DNA of 46,127 nucleotides, taken from assembly GCA_016937945.1 (NCBI GenBank), contig JAFGVP010000087.1, forward strand, positions 1-46,127. Reading direction: 5' to 3'. The notes below the pieces were generated by a model, which saw only the letters and a program-made list of their open reading frames with translations, did not search any database and was not told the origin of the DNA. This DNA is from Pontiellaceae bacterium (GTDB lineage: Bacteria > Verrucomicrobiota > Kiritimatiellia > Kiritimatiellales > Pontiellaceae). Position numbers and translations under genes: made by a program. Below, one piece after another: positions 1 through 7,911 of this stretch (its first letter is position 1; every line of letters starts with the position of its first letter).

Positions 1-1346
1 GCCATCAGCACCATGGTTTCGAGACGGGCCAGTGCATCGCGCGGCGTATTGGCGTGAATGGTTGTCAGCGATCCTTCATGACCGGTATTCATGGCCTGCA
101 GCATATCGAGTGCTTCGGCACCGCGACACTCCCCGACCACAATCCGATCAGGACGCATGCGCAGGGCATTCCGCACCAGATCGCGAATCGTGATGGCACC
201 GCGGCCTTCAATATTGGCCGGACGCGCTTCGAGCCGGACCAGATGCTGTTGGGTCAGGCGCAGCTCGGCTGCATCCTCAATCGTGAGAATACGCTCATCG
301 TTCGGCAGGTTGCTCGACAGCACGTTCAGCAGCGTGGTCTTACCCGTGCCGGTACCGCCGGACACAATAATGTTTTTCCGGAGCAGGACGCAGACGCGCA
401 TGAAATCAGCGATCTCGCGGGTCATGGTTCCAAACCCGATCAGATCCTCCACCGTGAACGGATCCTTTGAAAACTTACGAATGGTAATGCATGGACCGAT
501 CAGCGAAAGCGGATGAATGATCGCATTCACACGTGAACCGTCGGCCAGACGGGCATCCACATAGGGCTGGCTTTCGTCGATACGACGGCCGATCGGGGAA
601 ACAATCCGCTCAATGATGGCGTGCACGGAGGTGTCGTTAATAAAGGTACAATCAGTCAGCACCAGCTTACCGGCCCGCTCGACATACACCTGCCCCGGTC
701 CGTTCACCATGATTTCAGTGATGGATTCATCCTCCAGCATGTCTTCAAGCGGTCCCAGCCCCACTGCTTCATCAAAGATTTCCTTGGAGAGACGACTCGC
801 CTCAATTCCCTGCGGCAGTCGGCCCTTGATCTCGGAAAGAATCTCATCCAGCGTATGACGGATCTTCTGCTGCAGCTCGCTCTCCTGAAACTTGCTCATA
901 CTCAGGCGTTTCAGGTCCAACCGCTCCACCAGCTCCGAATGGATCTGTTGCTTGATCGCCTGCGTGGCCGAAACATGCCGTTCCTGAACCAGCGGCTTGA
1001 AAACCTCTTCCACCGGTTTCGGCGTGCTCATCTCAGGCGCCTCCGCTTCACCTACCGATTTGAACTCCAGCGTATAGTTTCCAAGCTGCATCGATTCGCC
1101 GGAGAAGACGCGCTGGCGGGTCTGTACCCGTTTCCCGGCCACAAAAACGCCGGCACCCATCAGATCCTCGATGTAGGACTCATCCGCCATCAGGGTCAGT
1201 ACGGCGTGGGCATCCTCGACACTGCCATCGTCCAGAATGATTCGGCACGAACGGTCCGAGCCGATCATATACACGCCATACGGCGCATCCATCACCTGAT
1301 CGCCCCGCTGGCCGTGGTTAATATGGATTTCAAGATTCGAAGACAT
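1..1346 (-). CDS. cpaF: FHA-domain CpaF/TadA-type pilus assembly ATPase (C-terminus off the window)
   Basis: Secretion ATPase that should power assembly of Flp/Tad pili at the inner membrane. The start is the ATG at 1346 (protein begins MSSNLEIHIN); the frame stays open to base 1, so the C-terminus is missing. Residues about 1-95 look like a forkhead-associated phosphothreonine-binding domain (GVYMIGSDRSCRI, then DAHAVL). Residues from about 140 match CpaF: ITEIMVNGPGQVYVERAG, the Walker A VSGGTGTGKTTLLN with Lys336, the Walker B-like RILTIEDAAELRL, and the late MNTGHEGSLTTIHANT. It follows cpaB by six bases in the same leftward operon. An FHA domain on the ATPase suggests control by Ser/Thr phosphorylation, which is inference. 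The family assignment is firm. Confidence 0.93.
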   Translation of the reverse strand, partial: MSSNLEIHINHGQRGDQVMDAPYGVYMIGSDRSCRIILDDGSVEDAHAVLTLMADESYIEDLMGAGVFVAGKRVQTRQRVFSGESMQLGNYTLEFKSVGEAEAPEMSTPKPVEEVFKPLVQERHVSATQAIKQQIHSELVERLDLKRLSMSKFQESELQQKIRHTLDEILSEIKGRLPQGIEASRLSKEIFDEAVGLGPLEDMLEDESITEIMVNGPGQVYVERAGKLVLTDCTFINDTSVHAIIERIVSPIGRRIDESQPYVDARLADGSRVNAIIHPLSLIGPCITIRKFSKDPFTVEDLIGFGTMTREIADFMRVCVLLRKNIIVSGGTGTGKTTLLNVLSSNLPNDERILTIEDAAELRLTQQHLVRLEARPANIEGRGAITIRDLVRNALRMRPDRIVVGECRGAEALDMLQAMNTGHEGSLTTIHANTPRDALARLETMVLM

Positions 1347-1352
1347 AGCCGT

Positions 1353-2141
1353 TTAGAGGGGGTTGGAGTGAATTTCCTGCTGGCGGCGCTCATTGAGATC
1401 CTTCAGCACCGATTCGATATAGTCAAAGTTGACCGACTGCAGATTGTTTTCTGCATCGCGATCGGCCGGATTGCGCAACGACAGATAGAGCTGGCCACGG
1501 GTCTGCTGGGCAAACACAAGAATTTCCGCCTCACGCGGGGTTACGGAAAAGGTGATTGTGCTGTATCCGCCCGAGCGGCCGCGCGGATCCCCCTGCCCGG
1601 CGACACTGGCGCCGGCGGCGATAACCGTGACATTCTGCATCAGCGTCAGCGTAACCGACTCCACCTGGGCCGGATTCGTGACAGACGGGAAACTGAAGGT
1701 TCCGAGAATGTCCACGTGGTCATTGGGCTGGACAAGGCCGGATACGCCCGGAGCACCAGAAATTGACAGCGAAATGGCACGTTTGCCTTTTTCAACGACC
1801 GAGGAGAGGCCCACGCCGCGACGGTTCGGCATGTCAACCTGCGTCCAGAGAATCGGATCACCGCGGCGAACGGGATAAAGCAGTTTTTTACCAATCAGGT
1901 CTGTGACGTCGCTCTTGCGGAAAAAGTTCTGTCCCACGGAGGCCTTCACCACCTGCTTCATCGCCAGATCATCGGGCGTAAGTACCGTCAGCGCGCCCAT
2001 ATCATGATCGGCAACAATCACTTCCACGGCCTCGAATTCATCGGCAAGCTTTTGGCGTTGTCCCGACAGGTATTTCAGGTTGAGCCAGAACGCCAATCCG
2101 GCCAGCAGGAGCGCAATAACAAGTATCAGTTTATTCTTCAT
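1353..2141 (-). CDS. cpaB: Flp pilus assembly protein CpaB
   Basis: Periplasmic, membrane-anchored subunit of the Tad pilus machine, thought to sit with the CpaC secretin. One N-terminal membrane helix (residues about 3-20, KLILVIALLLAGLAFW) is followed by a SAF-like region (VEVIVADHDMGALTVLTPDDL) and the CpaB core (GKRAISLSISGAPGVSGLVQPNDHVDILGTF). The length (262 aa) is normal for the family. The ATG at 2141 was chosen because GAGAGG lies just upstream and the membrane helix then starts at the N-terminus; an in-frame start at 2165 would add eight residues before it. It sits between an unrecognised anchored protein and the FHA-CpaF gene. Confidence 0.9.
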   Translation of the reverse strand: MKNKLILVIALLLAGLAFWLNLKYLSGQRQKLADEFEAVEVIVADHDMGALTVLTPDDLAMKQVVKASVGQNFFRKSDVTDLIGKKLLYPVRRGDPILWTQVDMPNRRGVGLSSVVEKGKRAISLSISGAPGVSGLVQPNDHVDILGTFSFPSVTNPAQVESVTLTLMQNVTVIAAGASVAGQGDPRGRSGGYSTITFSVTPREAEILVFAQQTRGQLYLSLRNPADRDAENNLQSVNFDYIESVLKDLNERRQQEIHSNPL

Positions 2142-2171
2142 ATGGACCTCTCGCAATATATTCAATAGCTA

Positions 2172-2867
2172 TCAAAAGCCTGCATCCCTAACAAGTAAAG
2201 TAACCGTCGTCTCGCCGTTGTCCTGCGGGCGGGCAAGGATGCAGCAGGACTTTTCTCCCTTACGGAACCAGGATATGCCGCCGCCCAGCGGCAGCGACAG
2301 CAGCGGAGACCAACCCTCCTGCGCCATGATTTCCTGATAGTACCGCTGCACCTGCTCCACGGAATCTGCCGTGATCGCCGTCGAACAGAACGTTCCCGTA
2401 TCCTCGTTCACGACCTGCTCCGTGATATTTGCCCGGGGATACCCGGACACCGGTGCCTTCACCGATCTCGGAGTGCCCTGCTCCGGATAAAAAAGATAGA
2501 CCAGTTGGTTCGGCAGATCAGAAGCTCCGACCACCACAATACGCGCCTCTCCGCCTTCCCAGCGGGCCGTGCCCATCGCCCCGCCCTGCGGATCAACCGC
2601 CATATGCACCTCGGCCCCCTGCAATTCAAACTGCGCCTTGAGCTGCACCGCAACCGGTTCGTCATAACGGGCGGAAAAAACCACGACATCATTCCGACGA
2701 CCGTTAACCGTCATCGTGGTCCGATAAGCCTCCTGCCACGGAAGACCGACTGCATTCAGTCGTCCTTTCGGATTTCCTCCCGTGCGAAATACCGCACCGA
2801 ATGCGCCGCCGGACAGCAAGCCGCCCGCAAGGATCAACACCCCGATCTGTTTAGCCCGCCCCGTCAT
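2172..2867 (-). CDS. Unrecognised membrane-anchored protein of the Tad locus
   Basis: Not recognised. The protein has an N-terminal hydrophobic segment (residues about 7-25, IGVLILAGGLLSGGAFGAVF) and then a soluble region of about 200 residues, presumably outside the membrane. The far C-terminus contains a cysteine pair (KSCCILARP) and a Gly-rich stretch (LPLGGGISWF). The ATG at 2867 overlaps the stop of the preceding TadE-like gene as ATGA, which indicates translational coupling; a start at 2894 would lie deeper inside that gene. Its position between pseudopilin genes and cpaB makes a role in pilus assembly likely, but no specific function can be given. Confidence 0.75.
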   Translation of the reverse strand: MTGRAKQIGVLILAGGLLSGGAFGAVFRTGGNPKGRLNAVGLPWQEAYRTTMTVNGRRNDVVVFSARYDEPVAVQLKAQFELQGAEVHMAVDPQGGAMGTARWEGGEARIVVVGASDLPNQLVYLFYPEQGTPRSVKAPVSGYPRANITEQVVNEDTGTFCSTAITADSVEQVQRYYQEIMAQEGWSPLLSLPLGGGISWFRKGEKSCCILARPQDNGETTVTLLVRDAGF

Positions 2868-3430
2868 TTCAACTGATCCCAGCGAGGCATCCAAACCTCA
2901 CGCTTAAGGTGAATGGCATCAAGCTGCAAAAGCTTTTTCAGAAACGGGGAAATCCGGACCTCCCTTTCATCTTCCGCATAGAGCATCTGCAACGCCGGAG
3001 ACTCCGAATAAACACCGTCGTTATATTTCAGATCCGTATTCGGATTAATGATACCGGCGGAATCAAGAAAGCCACCGATCAGATCATCATTCACGCTGTT
3101 CAGATATCCGTATTCCGAGTCCTGATAGACCACATCCACCCCGATGTCATGCTGATCATCCGCTGTCAGGTTCAGCCCGTCAGTGCCGGCCTCTCCGGCG
3201 CCGGAAAAATTAAATCCCAAGCTCTCAGGAGTCGGATCAATATATTGTGATGCCAGGCTGTAACGCGCCTGATTCATCGACTCAAATCCCTTCCCCGACA
3301 AAATGGACACCTGCTGCAGGCCGGCCAGCAGGAGCATGATGCAGACAAGCCCCACCAGAAACTCGGCCATCGCCTGCCCGGAGCGCCGCCGAAGAGCCTG
3401 ACCAGAAATGCTGGAAGATTTATGAGCCAC
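2864..3430 (-). CDS. TadE/TadG-like pseudopilin
   Basis: Minor pilin-like protein of the Tad system. The N-terminus has a basic leader and the signature RRRSGQAMAEF followed by a hydrophobic helix (LVGLVCIMLLLAGLQQV), as in TadE-type pseudopilins anchored by one transmembrane segment. The rest (to 188 aa) is a variable, acidic extracytoplasmic domain. The start is a GTG at 3430 with GGGAGGGG six bases upstream, and it overlaps the end of the preceding TadG-like gene by 11 bases. Its own stop overlaps the next gene. The overlaps point to a tightly coupled operon. Confidence 0.8.
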   Translation of the reverse strand: MAHKSSSISGQALRRRSGQAMAEFLVGLVCIMLLLAGLQQVSILSGKGFESMNQARYSLASQYIDPTPESLGFNFSGAGEAGTDGLNLTADDQHDIGVDVVYQDSEYGYLNSVNDDLIGGFLDSAGIINPNTDLKYNDGVYSESPALQMLYAEDEREVRISPFLKKLLQLDAIHLKREVWMPRWDQLK

Positions 3431-4949
3431 CTGAAGCCCCTCCCTTCAGACCGTCCCACTGGGATTCATCCGCCGGATCCAGTGGACTGTCCTCGCTCTC
3501 TTCCGCATCCTCCAGCCACTGCAGGCCGGCATCGCGATCCAGGCTCTCCCATGCCTGAAGCATGCGGCAGTAGTGACACTCGGGATTCAGCGCCTCGACG
3601 CCGCCGGCCAGATAGGCTTCAAGATGAGCCATCACATGGCGGTAAAAACCGGGCTCCACCATATCATCGCCGATATCTGAATGAATGAGCCGGACATCGG
3701 TAAAGACGGGAAAGACAAACCCAAAATAGTACGGGGGCGCATCCATTGCGGCTGCACTGATATATCCGAACGGCTTGGCCTTCGCCTTATTCTTCAGTGT
3801 GACCGTCGCATTGTCGCGGCCGGCCACGATGCCGCGGTGAACCGGTGCAGAAATCCCGAAACCGGCCTCTGCGCCCATGTAGTTGTAACGATCCTGAATA
3901 TCCCCCCAGAGAGGGAACAGATCACCGTCCTCGTCCTCTTCCAGATTGTCCTTGCTACCGGCAGGTTTCGGCCAGGTATTCCACCAGTCATCATCGAAAA
4001 CATGCCACGGAATGTCCTGATCCGGATAGAAGGGATACATTCCATCCAGCACATAATCCGTAACGCCCAGCGAGGAGATAATCCCGCGCTCATCGGCATA
4101 AAAATAATCCTCGATCTCATCAAAAAAATCCTCCGCCGTTTCCGGCATGGACCGAGGAGGGGATCTTACGAATGATTCAGAAAACGCCGCTCGGGACTGA
4201 AACTCCCGTAGCTTCAGGTCGAGCATGTGAAAGATCCGGAAATCGGCATTGAGTGACGGCCAGCTGTCCGCGCCTTCATAGTTTTCCAGCCAGTATTCAT
4301 AATTCTTCATGCCACGCCAGTTACCGCCGGTCGCCTCCGCCACGGCGTCATAAAAAGACTCCTGTGCCAATACATTTCCCGGCAGGCTTACGGAGTAGGA
4401 GCCTACGGCAACCCCTTGCTCCAGAATGCCTTCCAACAAATCAGCATAATCTTCCGAGGCATTGTCATAGGGATCCGCTCCCTGATTAACCGGCATGCGC
4501 ATTTCGTCGACAAGCAGTCGCAGGTCCGACTCAAGCGCCGGATCCGGCATGGCGCCGTTGCCGAAAGCAGCCTGCTGAGCCAGAGCAAAAGCCGCCAGCG
4601 GCCCCATAAAGTCCAATCGGTTCCGCATGTCATGCAGGTCTCCGACCTCTCCAGGGACAGTAAATTCTGCCAACCCATCCTGTTCCTCGGCTGCTACAGA
4701 AAGAATGGCTGCCTGAATCAGATTAAGATCGCCGATCATGTTGAGGGTGATTCCCTGCCAGCGGGCACCGGTCATGGCGGCGGCATCCACGGCATTCCTC
4801 GTACGCACCTTGGCGGTCAGCACGCGGTGCAGGTCATAATTCCAGATGACGACAAACAGGCCGATCACGATCACGACCAGCATAAAGATAATGGCCTGCC
4901 CCGAACGTTGCCGAACCGCCTCTGCTGATCTGTATCGTGGATAATCCAT
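3420..4949 (-). CDS. Large TadG-like pilus assembly protein
   Basis: A 509-residue protein with the leader RQRSGQAIIFMLVVIVIGLFVVIW near residues 14-37, then LTAKVRTRNAVDAAAMTGARWQG. That pattern (hydrophobic anchor followed by a V-D-A-A-A-x-x-x-A helix) is typical of TadG-type proteins. The long remainder is acidic, rich in Trp, Tyr and Asp, and presumably periplasmic or surface-exposed. It contains a Cys-x2-Cys pair (PECHYCRML) near residue 460. No Shine-Dalgarno is obvious before the ATG at 4949, so translation may depend on the upstream TadE gene, which ends 16 bases away. No VWA motif (as in some TadG) was noticed. Confidence 0.78.
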   Translation of the reverse strand: MDYPRYRSAEAVRQRSGQAIIFMLVVIVIGLFVVIWNYDLHRVLTAKVRTRNAVDAAAMTGARWQGITLNMIGDLNLIQAAILSVAAEEQDGLAEFTVPGEVGDLHDMRNRLDFMGPLAAFALAQQAAFGNGAMPDPALESDLRLLVDEMRMPVNQGADPYDNASEDYADLLEGILEQGVAVGSYSVSLPGNVLAQESFYDAVAEATGGNWRGMKNYEYWLENYEGADSWPSLNADFRIFHMLDLKLREFQSRAAFSESFVRSPPRSMPETAEDFFDEIEDYFYADERGIISSLGVTDYVLDGMYPFYPDQDIPWHVFDDDWWNTWPKPAGSKDNLEEDEDGDLFPLWGDIQDRYNYMGAEAGFGISAPVHRGIVAGRDNATVTLKNKAKAKPFGYISAAAMDAPPYYFGFVFPVFTDVRLIHSDIGDDMVEPGFYRHVMAHLEAYLAGGVEALNPECHYCRMLQAWESLDRDAGLQWLEDAEESEDSPLDPADESQWDGLKGGASGGS

Positions 4950-4965
4950 TATGAAAACGGCTAAT

Positions 4966-5625
4966 TTAATCTTTCAGGTAGAAGCGGGCATGGTTTTCGA
5001 TCCGGCTGGTGGAATCGATCTGCTTCCCGGGATACTTGACCGGCTCTCCATCCTGCATCACATCAATCAGCGGAAGATGAGGAAACATGGCGCGCGCCAG
5101 CGGAAATGTGAGCGGCACCTTCTGCGATAGCGTAATGGTCAGTATCTCTTCGTCATAATCATTTTTGTCATAGTCGGAATGAATTTCAGCCTCTCCCCCG
5201 GGTGCCCAGTTTTCATAATCCAGAACAGTCCGTGGATAATCCGCGCGATGAAACGCTTCGCTGACACCGACTTCATAATCCGCCTGCTCAAACCGCGGCG
5301 AATTACTGGTGGACAGGGCCTCATCCCACAGTTCGCCGACTCGTTTACCGGCCGGAAGTATCCCGTGAAAGTTTTTTGAATCCGGATTAACCATTCTGCC
5401 GGCGGTTGGAATCGTGGCGTAGTGGGTAACGGTGTTCACCATTTCAGCATCGAGACCCACGGTTGCCGCCCGCGCCGTGGCAATGCTGGCATAGTTGATG
5501 ATGTTGCGCGACGTCACAATCTGCGATGCCTGCAGGATGCCGAACAGCACCATGCAAAGCAGGCACATGACAATGCAGGACTCCACCATTGAGGAGCCCC
5601 GCTTATGACGGATGCACAACGACAA
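4966..5625 (-). CDS. TadE-like pseudopilin, probable TTG start
   Basis: TadE family member: KRGSSMVESCIVMCLLCMVLFGILQASQI forms the leader and membrane helix, and the following region (RNIINYASIATARAATVG) matches the usual TadE helix. The frame is open back to a GTG at 5724, but that would place much of the N-terminus inside the upstream pilin gene. The AGGAG at 5633-5637 is seven bases from a TTG at 5625, giving a short basic leader (M-S-L-C-I-R-H-K-R-G), so TTG is taken as the start. The remaining domain of about 170 residues is not recognised. The gene follows the Flp pilin by ten bases in one operon. Confidence 0.8.
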   Translation of the reverse strand: MSLCIRHKRGSSMVESCIVMCLLCMVLFGILQASQIVTSRNIINYASIATARAATVGLDAEMVNTVTHYATIPTAGRMVNPDSKNFHGILPAGKRVGELWDEALSTSNSPRFEQADYEVGVSEAFHRADYPRTVLDYENWAPGGEAEIHSDYDKNDYDEEILTITLSQKVPLTFPLARAMFPHLPLIDVMQDGEPVKYPGKQIDSTSRIENHARFYLKD

Positions 5626-5635
5626 AGACAAGCTC

Positions 5636-5854
5636 CTATTCTTCGTTGCCGAAATCCTTGATGTACTGATCGGCGGACTGCATATCATCCTTGGAGACTT
5701 CACCGTCGAGCTGCTCGATGGCACCTTTGGTCTTTTTCTGGATCACTTTGCCCAGCGCCCCGAAAAGCACCATGGCGGCGACTGCAATCACAACAACAAT
5801 GATGATATATTCAACCATCGCCTGACCCGACTTACGCTTTGGAAAATTCTTCAT
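5636..5854 (-). CDS. Flp-family pilin
   Basis: Small (72 aa) type IVb pilin candidate, the likely main fibre subunit of the Tad pilus. It starts MKNFPKRKSGQAMVEY, with a basic leader, then Gly and the conserved Glu-Tyr pair five and six residues later; TadV-type peptidase would be expected to cut at the Gly. A hydrophobic helix follows (IIIVVVIAVAAMVLFGALG), then a charged C-terminus (DGEVSKDDMQSADQY). AGGAG lies about ten bases before the ATG. The prepilin peptidase is not in the window. It is followed by the TadE/G cluster in the same direction. Confidence 0.85.
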   Translation of the reverse strand: MKNFPKRKSGQAMVEYIIIVVVIAVAAMVLFGALGKVIQKKTKGAIEQLDGEVSKDDMQSADQYIKDFGNEE

Positions 5855-5902
5855 TATTCACTTTCTCCTGTTTAACACGAAATGATCCCCGGCCAACTGC
5901 CA

Positions 5903-6067
5903 TCAGGAAACCGAAATGACATCCAGCACCCGATTCCCATACGCCCGAAACACATAAAGTAAAACGGCACACATTCCGACAAGTGCAATTGTAACCGCCA
6001 GCGCAACAACGTATTCGAGCATTACCTGCCCGCTCCGACGCCATTCTGTACGATTTCGTAGATTCAT
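5903..6067 (-). CDS. Second small Flp/TadE-like pilin
   Basis: A 54-residue protein made of little more than a prepilin leader and helix: TEWRRSGQVMLEYVVALAVTI, then ALVGMCAVLLYVFRAYGNRVL. The SGQ(V/A)M-x-E-Y core is the same as in the neighbouring Flp pilin, so it is a divergent paralogue or a minor subunit. The start is uncertain: the ATG at 6067 leaves a 27-base leader behind a promoter-like sequence, whereas a TTG at 6094 would lie at the predicted transcription start. Neither has a strong ribosome binding site. It is the first gene of the leftward Tad operon visible here. Confidence 0.7.
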   Translation of the reverse strand: MNLRNRTEWRRSGQVMLEYVVALAVTIALVGMCAVLLYVFRAYGNRVLDVISVS

Positions 6068-6100
6068 CTGCTTTGTTATAACGTTCCTCGACAACCTGGC

Positions 6101-6129
6101 ATTGTACGGTTTTCGAACTATCTTGAAAT
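6101..6129 (-). promoter_or_regulatory. Candidate promoter of the Tad/Flp operon
   Basis: On the minus strand, ATTTCA (6129-6124) and TACAAT (6106-6101) are 17 bases apart. The -10 box matches the consensus at five of six positions; the -35 box is weak. The predicted start is near 6094, just ahead of the first pilin gene. Confidence 0.35.
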
Positions 6130-6152
6130 AAAATTCTTTTCCATGGCTCTAT

Positions 6153-6180
6153 AAAAAAAGGGCACCAGCAAGGTGCCCCT
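6153..6180 (-). terminator. Rho-independent terminator after the small exported protein gene
   Basis: On the minus strand, GGGCACC and GGTGCCC form a 7-bp stem around a 5-base loop and are followed by seven T residues. It lies about 45 bases after the stop of the gene at 6227-6511 and separates it from the Tad operon. Confidence 0.85.
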
Positions 6181-6226
6181 TTCATCGGAAGCTGCTTAGA
6201 CCGCAAATGGCCCCACAGCAAAGATA

Positions 6227-6511
6227 TTACTGAGCCGTGCAGGTTCCGGTGCCGTCGCCGGATTTGCTGCGCTTACGCATCTGCTTCTTTGCGCCGCTGC
6301 CTTCGCCGGTGCCGTCTTTTGCACGAACCTGATCCTTGGAGGCATCACCGGTGCACTCAGAAGATGCGGTGCAGGTTCCATCCTCTGATGCTGTACAGGT
6401 GGACTGCGCCTTGTTCTGCCCCCGACCCTGTCCGCTTCCGTCCTTGGCCTGGGCCAGCGGTGCTGCGATTGCGATTCCGGCGATGATAGCGACGATGTAT
6501 TTCATTTTCAT
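6227..6511 (-). CDS. Small exported Gly/Lys/Cys-rich repeat protein
   Basis: Not recognised. The 94-residue product has a clear signal peptide (MKMKYIVAIIAGIAIAAPLAQA, cleavage after AQA). The mature part is low-complexity, with repeated units KDGSGQGRGQ, KDGTGEGSGA and GDGTGTC, and a central cluster STCTASEDGTCTASSECTG. The cysteine spacing repeats as C-T-A-S, so disulfides or metal binding are possible. AAGGAG precedes the ATG by about eight bases. The gene is monocistronic: a terminator follows it, and another hairpin lies upstream behind trpB. The strong ribosome site suggests good expression; the function is unknown. Confidence 0.75.
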   Translation of the reverse strand: MKMKYIVAIIAGIAIAAPLAQAKDGSGQGRGQNKAQSTCTASEDGTCTASSECTGDASKDQVRAKDGTGEGSGAKKQMRKRSKSGDGTGTCTAQ

Positions 6512-6592
6512 TTGGAGGCTCCTTTCGTTGTTTTTGACTCCATCTACATCTGCCTTACACCGCCCCCGCCGGACGCGTCACAAAATGATCAC

Positions 6593-6625
6593 AAAAAAAA
6601 GAGGAGCCTGAAAAACTCCTCTTTT
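6593..6625 (-). terminator. Terminator downstream of trpB
   Basis: AAAAGAGGAG and CTCCTCTTTT pair across a 9-base loop; read on the minus strand the hairpin is followed by eight T residues. It lies about 25 bases after the trpB stop and closes the trp segment, so no trpA is co-transcribed downstream. Confidence 0.85.
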
Positions 6626-6647
6626 ACCAACAATTCCGGCGAATGGA

Positions 6648-7850
6648 TCAGCCGTTTTTTCGTTTCAGCTTCCACTCGGCAATCTGCTGAACATCCTTGT
6701 CGCCGCGACCGGACACATTGACGATCAGCAGGTCATCCTTCGTAAATTTATCCGAGTTCAGAATCGTCCAGGCAATCGCGTGCGAGCTTTCGAGTGCCGG
6801 AAGAATTCCTTCCCACTGCGAAAGCTTATCGAAGCCGTCCACGGCCTCAACGTCGGTCACATAGGAATATTCCGCGCGTCCCAGATCCCGCAGCAGGCTG
6901 TGTTCGGGTCCGACCGCAGCATAGTCGAGGCCGGCGCTGATCGAATGCGTCAGCGCAATCTGACCATCGTCGTCCTGCAGCACGAAGGTTTTAGTCCCCT
7001 GCAGGATTCCGACTTTGTCCTGCGCAAAACGGGCGGCATGCTGCCCGCCTTCAATGCCGAAACCGCCGGCCTCGACGCCGATCATGCGTACCCCTTCATC
7101 CTTGATAAACGGATGAAACAGTCCGATCGAGTTGCTCCCGCCGCCGACACAGGCGACGAGCGCCGTCGGAAGACGACCTTCCGCCTTGAGGATCTGCTGC
7201 CGCGCCTCCCGGCCGATCACGCTCTGGAAATCGCGCACCATCATCGGATACGGATGCGATCCCAGCGCCGAGCCGAGAATATAGTGCGTGGAACGGATAT
7301 TAGTCACCCAGTCGCGCATCGCCTCGTTCACGGCTTCCTTGAGCGTCTGCTGCCCGACCGTCACCGGGACCACCGTGGCCCCGAGGCTCTCCATGCGGAA
7401 CACGTTCAGCGCCTGACGCGCCATGTCGACCGCACCCATGTAGATTACGCATTCCATGCCGAACATGGCGCAGACCGTGGCGGTCGCCACGCCGTGCTGG
7501 CCGGCGCCGGTTTCGGCAATAATCCGCTGCTTGCCCATGCGCTTCGCGAGCAGGATCTGCCCCATGGAGTTGTTGATCTTATGCGCCCCCGTGTGACAGA
7601 GATCTTCGCGTTTCAGGTAAATTTTGGCGGTTCCGAGCTTTTCGCTCATGCGCTCGGCAAAATAGAGCGGCGTCGGACGGCCGATATATTCGCGCAGATA
7701 ATACTGAAGCTCTTTCCTGAACTCCGGATCCTTGCGGACTTCCTTGTAGATACGCGTCAGCTCGTTCAGCGGCTCCATCAGGGTTTCGGGAACAAACATT
7801 CCTCCGTAGGGCCCAAAGTGGCCCAATCGATCTGGCTGAGTCGGTTTCAT
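6648..7850 (-). CDS. trpB: Tryptophan synthase beta chain
   Basis: PLP enzyme that condenses indole with serine to give tryptophan in the cytoplasm. The length of 400 residues is standard. The start [17 protein letters not shown]-type region is present ([17 protein letters not shown]); the PLP lysine is Lys91 in [10 protein letters not shown]; the phosphate loop is [12 protein letters not shown]; and [12 protein letters not shown] is conserved. GAGGA lies nine bases before the ATG. It is last in a leftward run trpF-gluQ-trpB. Normally trpA follows trpB; here a terminator does, so the alpha subunit must be encoded elsewhere. Confidence 0.98.
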   Translation of the reverse strand: MKPTQPDRLGHFGPYGGMFVPETLMEPLNELTRIYKEVRKDPEFRKELQYYLREYIGRPTPLYFAERMSEKLGTAKIYLKREDLCHTGAHKINNSMGQILLAKRMGKQRIIAETGAGQHGVATATVCAMFGMECVIYMGAVDMARQALNVFRMESLGATVVPVTVGQQTLKEAVNEAMRDWVTNIRSTHYILGSALGSHPYPMMVRDFQSVIGREARQQILKAEGRLPTALVACVGGGSNSIGLFHPFIKDEGVRMIGVEAGGFGIEGGQHAARFAQDKVGILQGTKTFVLQDDDGQIALTHSISAGLDYAAVGPEHSLLRDLGRAEYSYVTDVEAVDGFDKLSQWEGILPALESSHAIAWTILNSDKFTKDDLLIVNVSGRGDKDVQQIAEWKLKRKNG

Positions 7851-7911
7851 CGTTAAAATCCTCGGTAAAAGACGGGATAATGTGTTTCCGGACGCCTCAA
7901 TTCAAGGCAAT

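Noticed and set aside
621-1766. Long plus-strand open frame (381 codons) across cpaF and cpaB
   Set aside because: It is antisense to two well-supported Tad genes, has no recognisable domain and no ribosome site; it reflects high-GC antisense openness.
6780-7856. Plus-strand open frame of 358 codons opposite trpB
   Set aside because: Antisense shadow of a clearly assigned enzyme, rich in Arg and His as such shadows usually are.
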